Below, piece by piece: positions 37,391 to 46,262 of a stretch of DNA of 64,000 nucleotides. The notes beneath the pieces are model-generated. The model saw nothing but the letters and a program-made list of their open reading frames with translations, had not been told where the DNA came from and did no database searches. The stretch lies in the NCBI RefSeq assembly GCF_030407765.1, contig NZ_JASDCU010000005.1, positions 62,001-126,000 on the forward strand, read 5' to 3'. Source of the DNA: Microbacterium sp. APC 3901. Its GTDB lineage: Bacteria > Actinomycetota > Actinomycetes > Actinomycetales > Microbacteriaceae. The first letter of the stretch is position 1. Each line of letters opens with the position of its first letter. The translations under genes were made by a program, and so were the position numbers.

Positions 37391-37409
37391 TGCGGTTAGG
37401 TCACCCTAA
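37391..37409 (-). promoter_or_regulatory. DtxR/IdeR-like iron box upstream of the AraC gene
   Basis: Minus strand TTAGGGTGACCTAACCGCA, with TTAGG/CCTAA symmetry, matches the iron-box consensus at about 14 of 19 positions, 27-45 bp before the start. Confidence 0.5.
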
Positions 37410-37432
37410 GTTACCACGGTGGACGGGCGCGC

Positions 37433-38332
37433 TCAGCGTGGGGTGAACGACACCCCGGCGCTGATCAGCCGCAGTCGGGCGGCGATCAGTTCGGCATCGA
37501 GTGTCGCGCCGGAGATCTGGAACTCGCCGGCGAGCTCTTCGGCGACCGTGGGTGCGCTGATCACGCCGATGAAGTCGACGAGCGCGATCTGATTGCCCGG
37601 TGCAGTCGCTGCGGATGCCTCCCTGGTCCACGCTGCGAAGTCCTCGGCAGCGGCGTCGGACAGGGTCACGGCCACGACGTCGCCGCTCACCTCGACCTCG
37701 ATGATGGCGTCTCCGACCAGGCGTGCAGAGGAGGGGAGGAGCAGCTGGGTCAGCATCGCCTCGTCGCAGGCGATGACGTGCCCTTCGACGGAGATCGGAC
37801 CGAAGCGCAGAACGTCGCACGGGGGAGTCGCCGAACCGTCGCCGAGGTCTGCGCCGCCCGTCGCCGGGTGCACGGCGTCGACCGCGTAGAAGCCCTCGGC
37901 GGCGGGGGCCGAGATCGCGCGAGCGAACGCGTCGATGTCGGTGCTCGTGACATCCGCGCCGAAGGTCACGGCGAGTTCGTCGGCATCCGTCTCGGTGACG
38001 TCGACCACCTCGATACCGGCGTTCTCCGCGTGGAAGGCGAGCGCGGTGCGGGCGGCGTCGAGAGTCGCCGGGTCCAGCTCACGCTCCGCCGCGAGTTCGA
38101 TGACGAGCGCGTCGCCGGATTCGGATTCCGCCGGCGGCGTCGACTCGGACGGCGCCGGGGTGTCGGGCGTCGTCGGCGCGGGCTCGCCGGAGAGCACTCC
38201 TCCGAAAGCGAGCAGGAGCACGATCGCGACCGCCCAGACGACGCTGAGGATCGCGGCGATGGCGACGGCAGGACGACGGCCGCATGCGGACCCGGCGGAG
38301 CTGCTCAGTCTGACGAGAGAAGCCCCGCACAA
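37433..38332 (-). CDS. Membrane protein with SecD P1-head-like domain
   Basis: About 299 residues. One N-terminal membrane segment (AVAIAAILSVVWAVAIVLLL), a Thr/Pro/Ser/Glu linker, then an extracytoplasmic domain. The end, ALVDFIGVISAPTVAEEL...FQISGATLDAELIAARLRL, closely resembles the P1-head of SecD (compare VISAPRMNGQ...ISGDFDQESATALADQLKF in secD of this window). The only in-frame start is TTG at 38332, which falls in the tRNA-Val terminator hairpin, so the true start is uncertain. Function unknown. Confidence 0.65.
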   Translation of the reverse strand: MCGASLVRLSSSAGSACGRRPAVAIAAILSVVWAVAIVLLLAFGGVLSGEPAPTTPDTPAPSESTPPAESESGDALVIELAAERELDPATLDAARTALAFHAENAGIEVVDVTETDADELAVTFGADVTSTDIDAFARAISAPAAEGFYAVDAVHPATGGADLGDGSATPPCDVLRFGPISVEGHVIACDEAMLTQLLLPSSARLVGDAIIEVEVSGDVVAVTLSDAAAEDFAAWTREASAATAPGNQIALVDFIGVISAPTVAEELAGEFQISGATLDAELIAARLRLISAGVSFTPR

Positions 38333-38352
38333 CCTGAGTTGTGTGGGGCTTC
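38319..38352 (-). terminator. Terminator hairpin behind tRNA-Val(CAC)
   Basis: 15-nt arms 38319-38333 and 38338-38352 pair with one G-U, tetraloop, followed on the minus strand by TCTCGTC. It ends the tRNA transcript 6 nt after the tRNA. Confidence 0.75.
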
Positions 38353-38357
38353 GTCTG

Positions 38358-38430
38358 TGGGCGATACCGGACTCGAACCGATGACCTCTTCCGTGTGAAG
38401 GAAGCGCGCTACCAACTGCGCCAATCGCCC
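38358..38430 (-). tRNA. tRNA-Val (anticodon CAC)
   Basis: 73-nt cloverleaf on the minus strand: acceptor GGGCGAT/ATCGCCC with discriminator A, D-arm GGCGCAGTTGGTAGCGC, anticodon arm CTTCC-TTCACAC-GGAAG, T-loop GGTTCGAGTCC. CCA is not encoded. It reads GUG codons, frequent in this genome. Confidence 0.95.
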
Positions 38431-38520
38431 ATACCTGTGGGGTACGTCAACCGATACTACCCGACGCTCGGAGGCGAAGTTGACCACCCTGGGAGACACG
38501 CGCGAGATTCGGTTTGAGTT

Positions 38521-38548
38521 TTGACAGTCGCCGATCATCGGCTAATGT
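38521..38548 (+). promoter_or_regulatory. Promoter of the tRNA-Gly-Cys-Val cluster
   Basis: TTGACA (38521-38526), 16-bp spacer, TAATGT (38543-38548), about 34 bp before the first tRNA: close to a consensus vegetative promoter. Confidence 0.75.
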
Positions 38549-38582
38549 TTCATAAGTGCCCGGAACAACAACCGGGAACAAC

Positions 38583-38655
38583 GCGGATGTAGCGCAGTTG
38601 GTAGCGCACAACCTTGCCAAGGTTGGGGTCGCGAGTTCGAGTCTCGTCATCCGCT
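38583..38655 (+). tRNA. tRNA-Gly (anticodon GCC)
   Basis: 73 nt: acceptor GCGGATG/CATCCGC, discriminator T, anticodon loop TTGCCAA, T-arm GAGTTCGAGTCTC. CCA not encoded. Confidence 0.95.
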
Positions 38656-38708
38656 CAAGTGCAGGGGCCTTCTTCGGAAGGCCTTACGCACGTGGGGTCA
38701 ATCCACAC

Positions 38709-38779
38709 GGTGGCGTGGCCGAGCGGCTAGGCACCGGCCTGCAAAGCCGTTTACACGGGTTCGAATCCCGTCGCCACCT
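38709..38779 (+). tRNA. tRNA-Cys (anticodon GCA)
   Basis: 71 nt: acceptor GGTGGCG/CGCCACC, discriminator T (usual for Cys), anticodon loop CTGCAAA, T-arm CGGGTTCGAATCCCG. CCA not encoded. Confidence 0.95.
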
Positions 38780-38802
38780 CAGTAACTGAATAGCCCACAT
38801 GG

Positions 38803-38874
38803 GCGCGATTGGCGCAGCGGTAGCGCGCTTCCCTGACACGGAAGAGGTCACTGGTTCGATCCCAGTATCGCGCA
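38803..38874 (+). tRNA. tRNA-Val (anticodon GAC)
   Basis: 72 nt: acceptor GCGCGAT/ATCGCGC, discriminator A, anticodon loop CTGACAC, T-arm CTGGTTCGATCCCAG. CCA not encoded. Last tRNA before a terminator. Confidence 0.95.
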
Positions 38875-38880
38875 CAGAGA

Positions 38881-38906
38881 AACCCCCGGTTTTCCGGGGG
38901 TTTTTT
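38881..38906 (+). terminator. Intrinsic terminator of the tRNA cluster
   Basis: AACCCCCGG/CCGGGGGTT stem with a TTTT loop and a six-T tail, directly after tRNA-Val(GAC). Confidence 0.95.
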
Positions 38907-38916
38907 GTTGTCCGGT

Positions 38917-38958
38917 GCCAGTGCGGCGGCGGACGACGACGCCCGCCGCCGCACTGGC
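38917..38958. terminator. 16-bp perfect hairpin at the end of the photolyase gene
   Basis: Arms 38917-38932 and 38943-38958 pair perfectly across a 10-nt loop, touching the photolyase stop. No T-run follows on either strand, so its terminator role is likely but unproven. Confidence 0.5.
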
Positions 38959-40304
38959 TAGGACGTGGCGGACGAACGTTTGACGACGTCGTACGCGGCG
39001 AGCGCCGCCTTGCGTGTTGCGCCGAGATCGACGATCGGCTCCGACGGGGCATCCGATGCCCACTGCGAGATGTAGAGACCGCGCGGGTCGAACTTCTTCG
39101 CCTGCAGCTCGGGGTTGAAGACGCGGAAGTACGGCGCGGCGTCAGCGCCCGACCCTGCCACCCACTGCCAGTTGAACGGGTTGCTCGCGCCGTCAGCGTC
39201 GACCAGCGTGTCCCAGAACCACTCTTCGCCGCGACGCCAGTCGATCAGCAGGTTCTTCACGAGGAAGGAAGCCGTGACCATGCGCACACGGTTGTGCATG
39301 AAGCCTGTGTGCCAGAGTTCCCGCATGCCCGCATCCACCAGCGGGATGCCGGTGTCGCCGTGCTGCCACGCCTCGAGCTGCGCCGGATCGAGCGGCGGCC
39401 ACGGGAACGCGTCGTACTGACGACGCAGATTGACGGTCGCCAGATCGGGGGAGTGGAATGTCGTGTGCCACGCGAACTCGCGCCAGCCGAGCTCCGAGAG
39501 GAACCCCGCGGCGCCGTCGGCGTCGACTGCCTCATGCCAGACGGTGAACGGGCTGAGCTCGCCCCAGCGGAGACGCGGCGAGAGCAGGGAGGTGGCCCCG
39601 GCCGACGGCTCGTCGCGGGCGCGGTCGTACGACCCGATGTCCTCATGCAGGAAGGAGTGCAGCCTGGCGCGCGCTGCGGGCTCGCCGGGCTCCCAGGTCT
39701 CGCGCAGCCCGCCTGCCCAGTCAGGACGAGTGGGCAGCAGGTTCCAGTCGTCGAGGTCGTCTGAGGTCGGCGCGCTGGCGACTCCGTCGAGGCTTCGCGG
39801 CGCGGGGAGCGGCGCGCGGGGCGTGGGAAGTGCGAGGCAGGCGCGCCAGAAGGGGGTGAACACCGAGAAATGAGTGCCGCCACCGGTCTTCAACGTCCAC
39901 GGCTCGTGCAACAGCGATGCCTGGAACGACGTCACCTCGAGTCCGTCGGCGCGCAATGACGTCTTCAGATTCGTGTCGATGTCACGTTCGGCACCGCCGT
40001 AGCGCCGGTTCCAGAACACGGCTGCGGCTCCCACATCGGTGACCGTCTGCGACACCACGCGCTCTGCCGGCCCACGGCGCAGCGTCAACGTCGCACCACG
40101 CTCAGCCAGCGCATCGCGCAGAGATGCGAGGGAGTGATGAAGCCACCAGCGCGCAGCACCGCCCAGCGGTCGGATACCGGGGGACTCCTCGTCGAGGACG
40201 TACAGCACGACCAGAGGCTCGCCGCGATCGATCGCCGCCCTCAGCGCCGGGTTGTCGGCGAGCCGGAGGTCGTCACGGAGCCAGACGAGTGAAGGAGAGG
40301 CCAT
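38958..40304 (-). CDS. phr: Deoxyribodipyrimidine photo-lyase (cryptochrome/photolyase family)
   Basis: 448-residue flavoenzyme splitting UV pyrimidine dimers with light. The N-terminal Rossmann domain starts SLVWLRDDLRLADNPAL and binds the antenna chromophore. The C-terminal FAD domain has LRWGELSPFTVWH, ELGWREFAWHTTFH, AWQHGDTGIPLVDAGMREL, GFMHNRVRMVTASFLVKNLL and DADGASNPFNWQWVAGSG, the class I CPD photolyase signatures. The ATG at 40304 follows GGAG. It lies 56 bp after the DoxX-like gene. Confidence 0.93.
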   Translation of the reverse strand: MASPSLVWLRDDLRLADNPALRAAIDRGEPLVVLYVLDEESPGIRPLGGAARWWLHHSLASLRDALAERGATLTLRRGPAERVVSQTVTDVGAAAVFWNRRYGGAERDIDTNLKTSLRADGLEVTSFQASLLHEPWTLKTGGGTHFSVFTPFWRACLALPTPRAPLPAPRSLDGVASAPTSDDLDDWNLLPTRPDWAGGLRETWEPGEPAARARLHSFLHEDIGSYDRARDEPSAGATSLLSPRLRWGELSPFTVWHEAVDADGAAGFLSELGWREFAWHTTFHSPDLATVNLRRQYDAFPWPPLDPAQLEAWQHGDTGIPLVDAGMRELWHTGFMHNRVRMVTASFLVKNLLIDWRRGEEWFWDTLVDADGASNPFNWQWVAGSGADAAPYFRVFNPELQAKKFDPRGLYISQWASDAPSEPIVDLGATRKAALAAYDVVKRSSATS

Positions 40305-40360
40305 GGCTCCATTCTCGCCCGAGTGGCGGAACTGGTGCGCGGGGTTGCGCGCCCGGGAGC

Positions 40361-40780
40361 TCAGCGGGTACGGCGGCTCGGTCGCCTCCGAGTGGGAGCG
40401 GGGTCGGCCGTCGACCACAGTGCCCACAGCACCAGGAGCGGCTGCAGGAAGAGACGCACGAAACGACGCGCCTCGGTGTCGAGCCCCGGCGTCGACCGGT
40501 GAGTGCGCCACTGGTGCACGTTGCCGGGGAGCACCGCGACGAAGAACGCGGCGGTCGCGAAGCCGATGCGGCGTCTCTCCTTCGGGAGAGCGAGAAGCCC
40601 GACCGCCAGAGCGACCTCGGCCGCTCCCGAGGCGATGACGATCGCGTCCTTGTCGAGGCGAGTGGCCTTCGTGGCCCAGTCCGGCACGACGACCCGGAAG
40701 CCGCGGGTGCTCACGAAATGGACGATGCCGATCGCCCCGAGGGCGAGTGCGAGGATCCAACGCGCCAGTGCTCTGATCAT
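40361..40780 (-). CDS. DoxX-like membrane protein
   Basis: 139 residues with four hydrophobic helices (LARWILALALGAIGIVHF; DAIVIASGAAEVALAVGLLA; FATAAFFVAVLPGNVHQW; LFLQPLLVLWALW). The pattern GxAEVxLAVGLL and PGNVHQW places it in the DoxX-like superfamily. Function unknown. The ATG at 40780 has TAGCGT six bases upstream (leaderless type). Confidence 0.75.
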   Translation of the reverse strand: MIRALARWILALALGAIGIVHFVSTRGFRVVVPDWATKATRLDKDAIVIASGAAEVALAVGLLALPKERRRIGFATAAFFVAVLPGNVHQWRTHRSTPGLDTEARRFVRLFLQPLLVLWALWSTADPAPTRRRPSRRTR

Positions 40781-40786
40781 CTGCTC

Positions 40787-40792
40787 ACGCTA
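40787..40792 (-). promoter_or_regulatory. TAGCGT -10 hexamer of the leaderless DoxX-like gene
   Basis: TAGCGT (40792-40787 on the minus strand), spacer GAGCAG, then the ATG at 40780. No Shine-Dalgarno. Confidence 0.5.
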
Positions 40793-40842
40793 CCCCGACG
40801 GTTCCTGATGGTCTGCGGTTCGCCGGAGCGCGTCGCGCCGGG

Positions 40843-41793
40843 TCACTCGAGACCGAGTGCGCGGGCAGCTTCCCATCCGCGAAACCCGTCGGCGATCTCG
40901 GGTGCGTGGGTGTGGTGAAGATAGTGCTCGCCGTCGATCGGGATGACGGTTCCGTCGTCGACGTCTGCGGCCTGGCGCTCGTGCAGGTCGATCCAGTCCG
41001 GAGTGACGGGATTGTCGGCCACCACGAACAGCAGGAGCGGGAGTGCCTGGGGAAAGCTGGTGCCTGCCGCATCCGCGAAGTTGGTCCTGATGTGCGTCAT
41101 CTCGTCGAGGTAGGTGGGGGAGAGCGAGTTCCGATGGCTGACCAGCACCATCTGCTCACGGGCGTCGTCGTCGTAGTCGAGGCCGTCCAGGTCATCGCCC
41201 GTCAGGCCGGTGATGAGTCGAACCAGTCCCAGGCTCTTCGCCGCGCTCATCAGGCCGGTGGGGAACTCCGTGTCCATGTTCGGCTGGCCTGGCACGCTCG
41301 TGTCGATGCCGACGAATGCCGTCACCTCGTCCCGATATCGGTCGGCATACCCGATGGCGTAGAGCCCGGCGATCGAATGCCCCATCAGCACATACCTGTC
41401 GACCTCGAGCACCTGGAGCGCCTCATGGATCTCCTCCACGATGTTCGCAGTGGTTCTCTCTCTGTCGGTGCCGTCGCTCAGGCCGTAGCCGAAGGGCTCC
41501 ACGACGATCACCCGGTGATCCTGCGCGAGATCGGACACCAGCGGTTCGAAGTCGAGCGCGGGAGAGGCTGTGCCGAAGCCCGGAAGCAACACGATGTCCG
41601 TCGCACCCTCGCCTGCGATGAGGACGTTCATCTCCCGGTCATCGACCACCACCGTCTGTCCGTAGGGTTCGATGCGGTCCCGCTCGGTGGCGGTGGCGAC
41701 TGCGTTCACGGTCGTCGTGGTCGTGAGGCCGGCCGCAAGCACGCCGCCGATCACGCTCAGCACGACGAGGGTTCTCTTGATGGATCTGCGCAC
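40843..41793 (-). CDS. Secreted or membrane-anchored alpha/beta hydrolase
   Basis: 316 residues with an N-terminal signal/anchor (RTLVVLSVIGGVLAAGLTTT). The hydrolase fold has the oxyanion region LLPGFGTASPAL, nucleophile Ser in VLMGHSIAGLYA, the acid residue probably in the FVVADNPVTPDW region and the base His in IDGEHYLHHTHAPEI. Substrate unknown. GTG start at 41793 with GGAAGG upstream. Divergent from the histidine kinase at 41970. Confidence 0.82.
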   Translation of the reverse strand: MRRSIKRTLVVLSVIGGVLAAGLTTTTTVNAVATATERDRIEPYGQTVVVDDREMNVLIAGEGATDIVLLPGFGTASPALDFEPLVSDLAQDHRVIVVEPFGYGLSDGTDRERTTANIVEEIHEALQVLEVDRYVLMGHSIAGLYAIGYADRYRDEVTAFVGIDTSVPGQPNMDTEFPTGLMSAAKSLGLVRLITGLTGDDLDGLDYDDDAREQMVLVSHRNSLSPTYLDEMTHIRTNFADAAGTSFPQALPLLLFVVADNPVTPDWIDLHERQAADVDDGTVIPIDGEHYLHHTHAPEIADGFRGWEAARALGLE

Positions 41794-41969
41794 GGTGGCC
41801 TTCCCGACGCGCGGGAGTTCGAGAGGGGCGCGCGCCTGCGGTTCAGCCTGACGAACTCGGGGCCGCCGCGCGTCAGTCCTCGGCAGACACCCGCATACCG
41901 CGTCCGCGGTACAGGGATGTCATCCGCCGGGAGGATCCGGGCGACGCGAAGACGCGAAATACTGGAAGC

Positions 41970-43127
41970 ATGCCGGCGACCAGGGAACCCCGTGACGGGG
42001 TCCGGATGACCGATGTCGTCGTCGTCGCATTGATCGTGATCTTCGCAGTGCTGCCCTTCCCCGACGAGATCTTCCGCGCGCGGGGGCTTCTCCTCGTGCC
42101 GGCGCTCCTCCCTGCGGCTGCCATGCCCTTCCGCGGTCGCTGGCCGCTCGTGGCGCTAGGGATCAGTCTGCTCTGCGCCGTCGTATGCGCGTCCGCGGGC
42201 ACGATCTCTCCGAGTGCCCTCCTCGCCGCGGCGTTCGGCTGCTACTCGGTGATAGATCGACGTGGCCGCGGCATCGGACTGATCGCGGTCGGACTCGCAG
42301 GCGTCGTCGTGTTCCTCTCGAACGGCTGGGCACTCGCGGGAGACTTTCTCGACTCGACCGCGCTGCAGTTCGTCCTCTTCGTCGTACTGGGTGGTGCACT
42401 CGGAGACGCCGCCAGATCACGTCGTGAGTTCGCCGCCGCGATGATCGAGCGCGCGGAGCGCGCCGAGCGGAATCGCGATGGCGAGGCGCGCAGACGCGTC
42501 GCTGAGGAGCGGGTGCGGATCGCCCGAGACCTTCACGATGTCGTGGCCCACCAGATCGCGGTCATCAGCCTGAACGCCGGCGTCGCCTCCTCGGCGCTCG
42601 ACAGCAGGCCGGAGCGCGCCAGGGAGGCACTCACCACTGTGCGCAGCGCATCGCGCACGGTGCTCAGCGATATCGGCGGGCTCATGTCGCTGCTTCGCTC
42701 CGATGCTCTCGACGACCAGGACGAACTGCGACCGCAGAGGGGGCTGGCACAGCTCGACACTCTGGTCGACGAGTTCCGGGGAGGCGGGCTCCGCGTCGAT
42801 CTGCGTCGGCAGGACGACGGATTCACGCTCTCGCCAGCGAGCGACCGCGTCGCGTATCTCGTGCTGCAGGAGGCACTCACCAACGCCCACAAGCACGGTC
42901 TCGGAGGCACCGCCACCGTGGCGCTGCGCATCGAGAGCGCGGCATTGCACCTGACGATCGTGAACCCGACCAGAAACGTCGCACCTGCGTCGCCGGCCCC
43001 CGGCAACGGACTCCGTGGCATACAGGAGCGGCTCGGAGCGGTGCGAGGAGCCGCGCATTTCGGCAGCGACCGAGGTGTGTTCTCGCTCGAGGCGTGGATT
43101 CCGGTAGACGGCGTCGATACGCCATGA
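41970..43127 (+). CDS. Two-component sensor histidine kinase (HisKA_3 family)
   Basis: 385 residues. Several N-terminal membrane helices (about 14-150), a short linker, then the NarL-type kinase core. The phosphoacceptor His189 lies in ARDLHDVVAHQIAVISLNAG; the ATPase domain has VLQEALTNAHKHG (N box) and GNGLRGIQERLGAVRG (G box). Signal unknown. The ATG at 41970 follows GGAAG; an in-frame ATG at 42006 is an alternative. Its stop overlaps the response regulator start (ATGA). Confidence 0.9.
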   Translation: MPATREPRDGVRMTDVVVVALIVIFAVLPFPDEIFRARGLLLVPALLPAAAMPFRGRWPLVALGISLLCAVVCASAGTISPSALLAAAFGCYSVIDRRGRGIGLIAVGLAGVVVFLSNGWALAGDFLDSTALQFVLFVVLGGALGDAARSRREFAAAMIERAERAERNRDGEARRRVAEERVRIARDLHDVVAHQIAVISLNAGVASSALDSRPERAREALTTVRSASRTVLSDIGGLMSLLRSDALDDQDELRPQRGLAQLDTLVDEFRGGGLRVDLRRQDDGFTLSPASDRVAYLVLQEALTNAHKHGLGGTATVALRIESAALHLTIVNPTRNVAPASPAPGNGLRGIQERLGAVRGAAHFGSDRGVFSLEAWIPVDGVDTP

Positions 43128-43813
43128 CCGTCTCGGTGCTGGTGGTCGACGACCAGCCGCTCGTGCGACACGCCGTGCGGGAGATCCTCATCGACGGCGG
43201 ACTCACGGTCGCGGGGGAGGCCGCGAACGGACTCGATGCGGTGCGACTGGCGAAGACAGCCGCACCCGACGTCGTGCTGATGGACATCAGGATGCCGGAG
43301 CTCGACGGAATCGCCGCCACCGCGCTCATCTGCGCTCAGCACGCCTCAGCCGCTCAGGACGACTCAGCCGCGCAGTCGCGAGTCCTCATCCTGACCACCT
43401 TCGAGGAGGACGAGAACGTCGTCGCGGCGCTTCGCGCGGGTGCCAGCGGGTTCATCGGCAAAGGTGCGGAACCCGACGAGATCGTCCGCGCGGTGCGCAC
43501 CATCCACGGCGGAGAAGCTCTGCTGTCGTCCACGGCCACGCGCGCACTGATCGAGCGTTCGATCCGTCGCGGTGGATCAGACCCCGCCGCTCGGTGCACC
43601 AGCGCCCTCGCTCTCCTGACTCCGCGCGAGCGCGGGGTGCTGGTTCTCGTCGCCGAGGGGTTCGCCAACGCGGAGATCGCCGCTGAGCTCACGATCTCGC
43701 CGCACACCGCGAAGACCCATGTCAACCGGATCATGGCCAAGGTCGGCGCCCGCGACAGGGCGCAGCTCGTGATCCTCGCCTACGAGGCCGGGCTCGTCGT
43801 GGCCGGAGCCTGA
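43124..43813 (+). CDS. LuxR/NarL-family response regulator
   Basis: 229 residues. The receiver domain starts [20 protein letters not shown] with the acid pair D9/D10 and phospho-acceptor D54 in [13 protein letters not shown]. The DNA-binding domain is [15 protein letters not shown]...[20 protein letters not shown], a LuxR HTH. Partner of the kinase just upstream. A Ser/Ala/Gln-rich insert ([16 protein letters not shown]) sits inside the receiver, longer than usual. Confidence 0.92.
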   Translation: MTVSVLVVDDQPLVRHAVREILIDGGLTVAGEAANGLDAVRLAKTAAPDVVLMDIRMPELDGIAATALICAQHASAAQDDSAAQSRVLILTTFEEDENVVAALRAGASGFIGKGAEPDEIVRAVRTIHGGEALLSSTATRALIERSIRRGGSDPAARCTSALALLTPRERGVLVLVAEGFANAEIAAELTISPHTAKTHVNRIMAKVGARDRAQLVILAYEAGLVVAGA

Positions 43814-43856
43814 TCCGCGCAGTCAGGTGCGACAGCTCTGCGCCACACTGGACACC

Positions 43857-44216
43857 ATGACCGTCCTGCGCATCAGCATCCTGTTCGTGCTCGCCGCCGT
43901 CGCCGAGATCGGTGGGGCCTGGCTCATCTGGCAGGCCGTCAAAGAGAACAGGGGCTGGGTGTTCGCGGTCCTCGGGGTCATGGCCCTGGGAGCATACGGG
44001 TTCCTCGCGGCGCTGCAACCCGACGCGAACTTCGGCCGCGTGCTCGCCTCGTACGGCGGCGTGTTCATCGCGGGTTCGCTGGCGTGGGGGATCATCGTCG
44101 ACGGCTTCAAGCCGACGGTGTGGGATTGGGTCGGCTCGGCGATCGCGCTGGTCGGAGCAGCGATCATCATCCTCGCCCCGACGGCGGCGAACACGGCGTC
44201 GGAGGCCACGCTGTAG
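43857..44216 (+). CDS. YnfA family (UPF0060) membrane protein
   Basis: 119-residue small membrane protein with four helices. [46 protein letters not shown] and [17 protein letters not shown] are the YnfA signatures. Related to small multidrug-resistance proteins in fold; activity unproven. It begins 43 bp after the response regulator gene on the same strand. Confidence 0.85.
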   Translation: MTVLRISILFVLAAVAEIGGAWLIWQAVKENRGWVFAVLGVMALGAYGFLAALQPDANFGRVLASYGGVFIAGSLAWGIIVDGFKPTVWDWVGSAIALVGAAIIILAPTAANTASEATL

Positions 44217-44273
44217 CGGTCAATCACCCCCGGGCATGCGAGTAGCCTAGATCCAGACCAGATGGAGTGTGCA

Positions 44274-46262
44274 GTGCCTGAAAATGCCCAGCCGAAAGAC
44301 GGCTTCGCCCTGTTCTCTGACCGTTCAGTCGTCGCGATGCGCGTCAACGGAACCCTCAAGGACCTCGCCGCGACAGTGACGGATGCCGACGAGGTCGAGC
44401 CGGTCACGATCGACAGCCCCGACGGACTGAACATCCTCCGCCACTCGGCGGCGCACGTGCTCGCACAGGCGGTGCAGCGGATCAACCCGCAGGCGAACCT
44501 CGGCATCGGTCCGCCCATCACCGACGGCTTCTACTACGACTTCGGCGTCGAGACGCCGTTCACCCCTGAAGACATCAAGGCCATCACGAAAGAGATGCAG
44601 CGCATCGTCCGTGAGGGCCAGCGTTTCGTGCGCCGTGTCGTCACCGACGACGAGGCGCGAGCAGAGCTCGCCGACGAGCCCTTCAAGTTGGAGCTCATCG
44701 GTCTCAAGGGCGGCAAGGAGGCGGCAGAGGGCGCATCCGTCGAGGTCGGCGAGGGCGAGCTCACGATCTACGACAACACGACCCGCGACGGTGAGGTCGT
44801 CTGGAAGGACCTCTGCCGCGGGCCGCACCTGCCCAACACGCGCATGATCGGCAACGGCTGGGATCTCACCCGCATCGCCGCGGCCTACTGGCGCGGCAGC
44901 GAGAAGAACCCGCAGCTGCAGCGCATCTACGGCACGGCATGGCCGTCGAAGGACGAACTGCGCGAGTACCAGCACCGCCTCGAGGAGGCCGCCAAACGCG
45001 ACCACCGCCGACTGGGCAAGGAACTCGATCTGTTCTCGTTCCCCGAGGAGATCGGCTCGGGTCTCTCGGTCTGGCACCCCCGCGGCGGCATCGTGCGCGG
45101 CGAGATGGAGCAGCACGCGCGCAAGCGCCACATCGAGGGCGGCTACACCTACGTGTACACCCCGCACATCTCGAAGGAAGACCTCTTCCTCACCTCGAAC
45201 CACCTCGTGACGTACAAGGAGGGCATGTACCCACCGATCGTCATGGACGAGGAGCGCGACGACGAGGGCAACATCACCAAGCAGGGTCAGGACTACTACC
45301 TGAAGCCCATGAACTGCCCCATGCACATCCTCATCTACCGGGAGCGTGCTCGCAGCTACCGCGACCTGCCGCTGCGCTTCGCCGAGAACGGCACCGTGTA
45401 TCGCAACGAGCTGTCCGGAGCTCTGCACGGCCTCACTCGCGTGCGCGGCTTCACCCAGGACGACTCGCACCTCTTCGTGACGCCCGATCAGCTCGAGGTC
45501 GAGGTCGCCAAGGTCCTCGAGTTCATCCTGTCGATGCTGCGCGACTTCGGCCTCACCGACTTCGAGCTCGAGCTGTCGATGAAGGACGACGAGAAGTCGA
45601 AGTGGATCGGATCCGACGAGTTCTGGGAGTCGTCGACGGATGCACTGCGGCGCGTCGCCGTGGCATCCGGTCTGAAGCTCACCGAGGTCCCCGGGGAGGC
45701 CGCGTTCTACGGTCCCAAGATCGACCTGAAGACGCGCGACGCGATCGGCCGCACCTGGCAGCTGTCGACGGTGCAGGTCGACCCGAACCTTCCTGAGCGC
45801 TTCGAGCTCGAGTACATGGACAAGGACGGCCAGAAGAAGCGTCCGATCATGATCCACCGTGCGCTGTTCGGCTCGATCGAGCGGTTCTTCGCGATCCTGC
45901 TCGAGCACTACGCCGGGGACTTCCCGGTGTGGCTGTCGCCGGTGCAGGTCGTCGGCATCCCCGTCGCAGACGAGTTCGCCGATTACCTCGGCGAGGTCAT
46001 CACCACGCTGCGGGACTCGGGTGTGCGCGCTGAGCTCGACACCTCGGACGATCGGATGCAGAAGAAGATCCGCACGCACACGACCGGCAAGGTTCCGCTG
46101 CTGCTGATCGCGGGGGAGAAGGACCGCGATGCCGGCACCGTCTCGTTCCGCTACCGCGACGGCACGCAGGAGAACGGCGTGCCGATCACCGACGCGGTCG
46201 CTCGTATCCGTGCCGCTATCGATGCGCACACCCTCGTGCAGACAGCAGGGGACCTGGCGTGA
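44274..46262 (+). CDS. thrS: Threonyl-tRNA synthetase
   Basis: 662-residue class II aminoacyl-tRNA synthetase. An N-terminal TGS-like region and editing domain ([14 protein letters not shown] with Hxxx[12 protein letters not shown]) are followed by the catalytic core: motif 2 around [20 protein letters not shown], zinc Cys in LKPMNCPMH, motif 3 near [15 protein letters not shown]. The C-terminal anticodon domain has [16 protein letters not shown] and [14 protein letters not shown] chose the GTG at 44274 because GGAG precedes it by about 7 bases; an ATG at 44262 would overlap that site. Its stop overlaps the HIT gene. Confidence 0.96.
   Translation: MPENAQPKDGFALFSDRSVVAMRVNGTLKDLAATVTDADEVEPVTIDSPDGLNILRHSAAHVLAQAVQRINPQANLGIGPPITDGFYYDFGVETPFTPEDIKAITKEMQRIVREGQRFVRRVVTDDEARAELADEPFKLELIGLKGGKEAAEGASVEVGEGELTIYDNTTRDGEVVWKDLCRGPHLPNTRMIGNGWDLTRIAAAYWRGSEKNPQLQRIYGTAWPSKDELREYQHRLEEAAKRDHRRLGKELDLFSFPEEIGSGLSVWHPRGGIVRGEMEQHARKRHIEGGYTYVYTPHISKEDLFLTSNHLVTYKEGMYPPIVMDEERDDEGNITKQGQDYYLKPMNCPMHILIYRERARSYRDLPLRFAENGTVYRNELSGALHGLTRVRGFTQDDSHLFVTPDQLEVEVAKVLEFILSMLRDFGLTDFELELSMKDDEKSKWIGSDEFWESSTDALRRVAVASGLKLTEVPGEAAFYGPKIDLKTRDAIGRTWQLSTVQVDPNLPERFELEYMDKDGQKKRPIMIHRALFGSIERFFAILLEHYAGDFPVWLSPVQVVGIPVADEFADYLGEVITTLRDSGVRAELDTSDDRMQKKIRTHTTGKVPLLLIAGEKDRDAGTVSFRYRDGTQENGVPITDAVARIRAAIDAHTLVQTAGDLA

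Noticed and set aside
38454..38459. TAGTAT as the promoter -10 of tRNA-Val(CAC)
   Set aside because: Position fits but no -35 at the proper distance; left out of the feature list as too weak.
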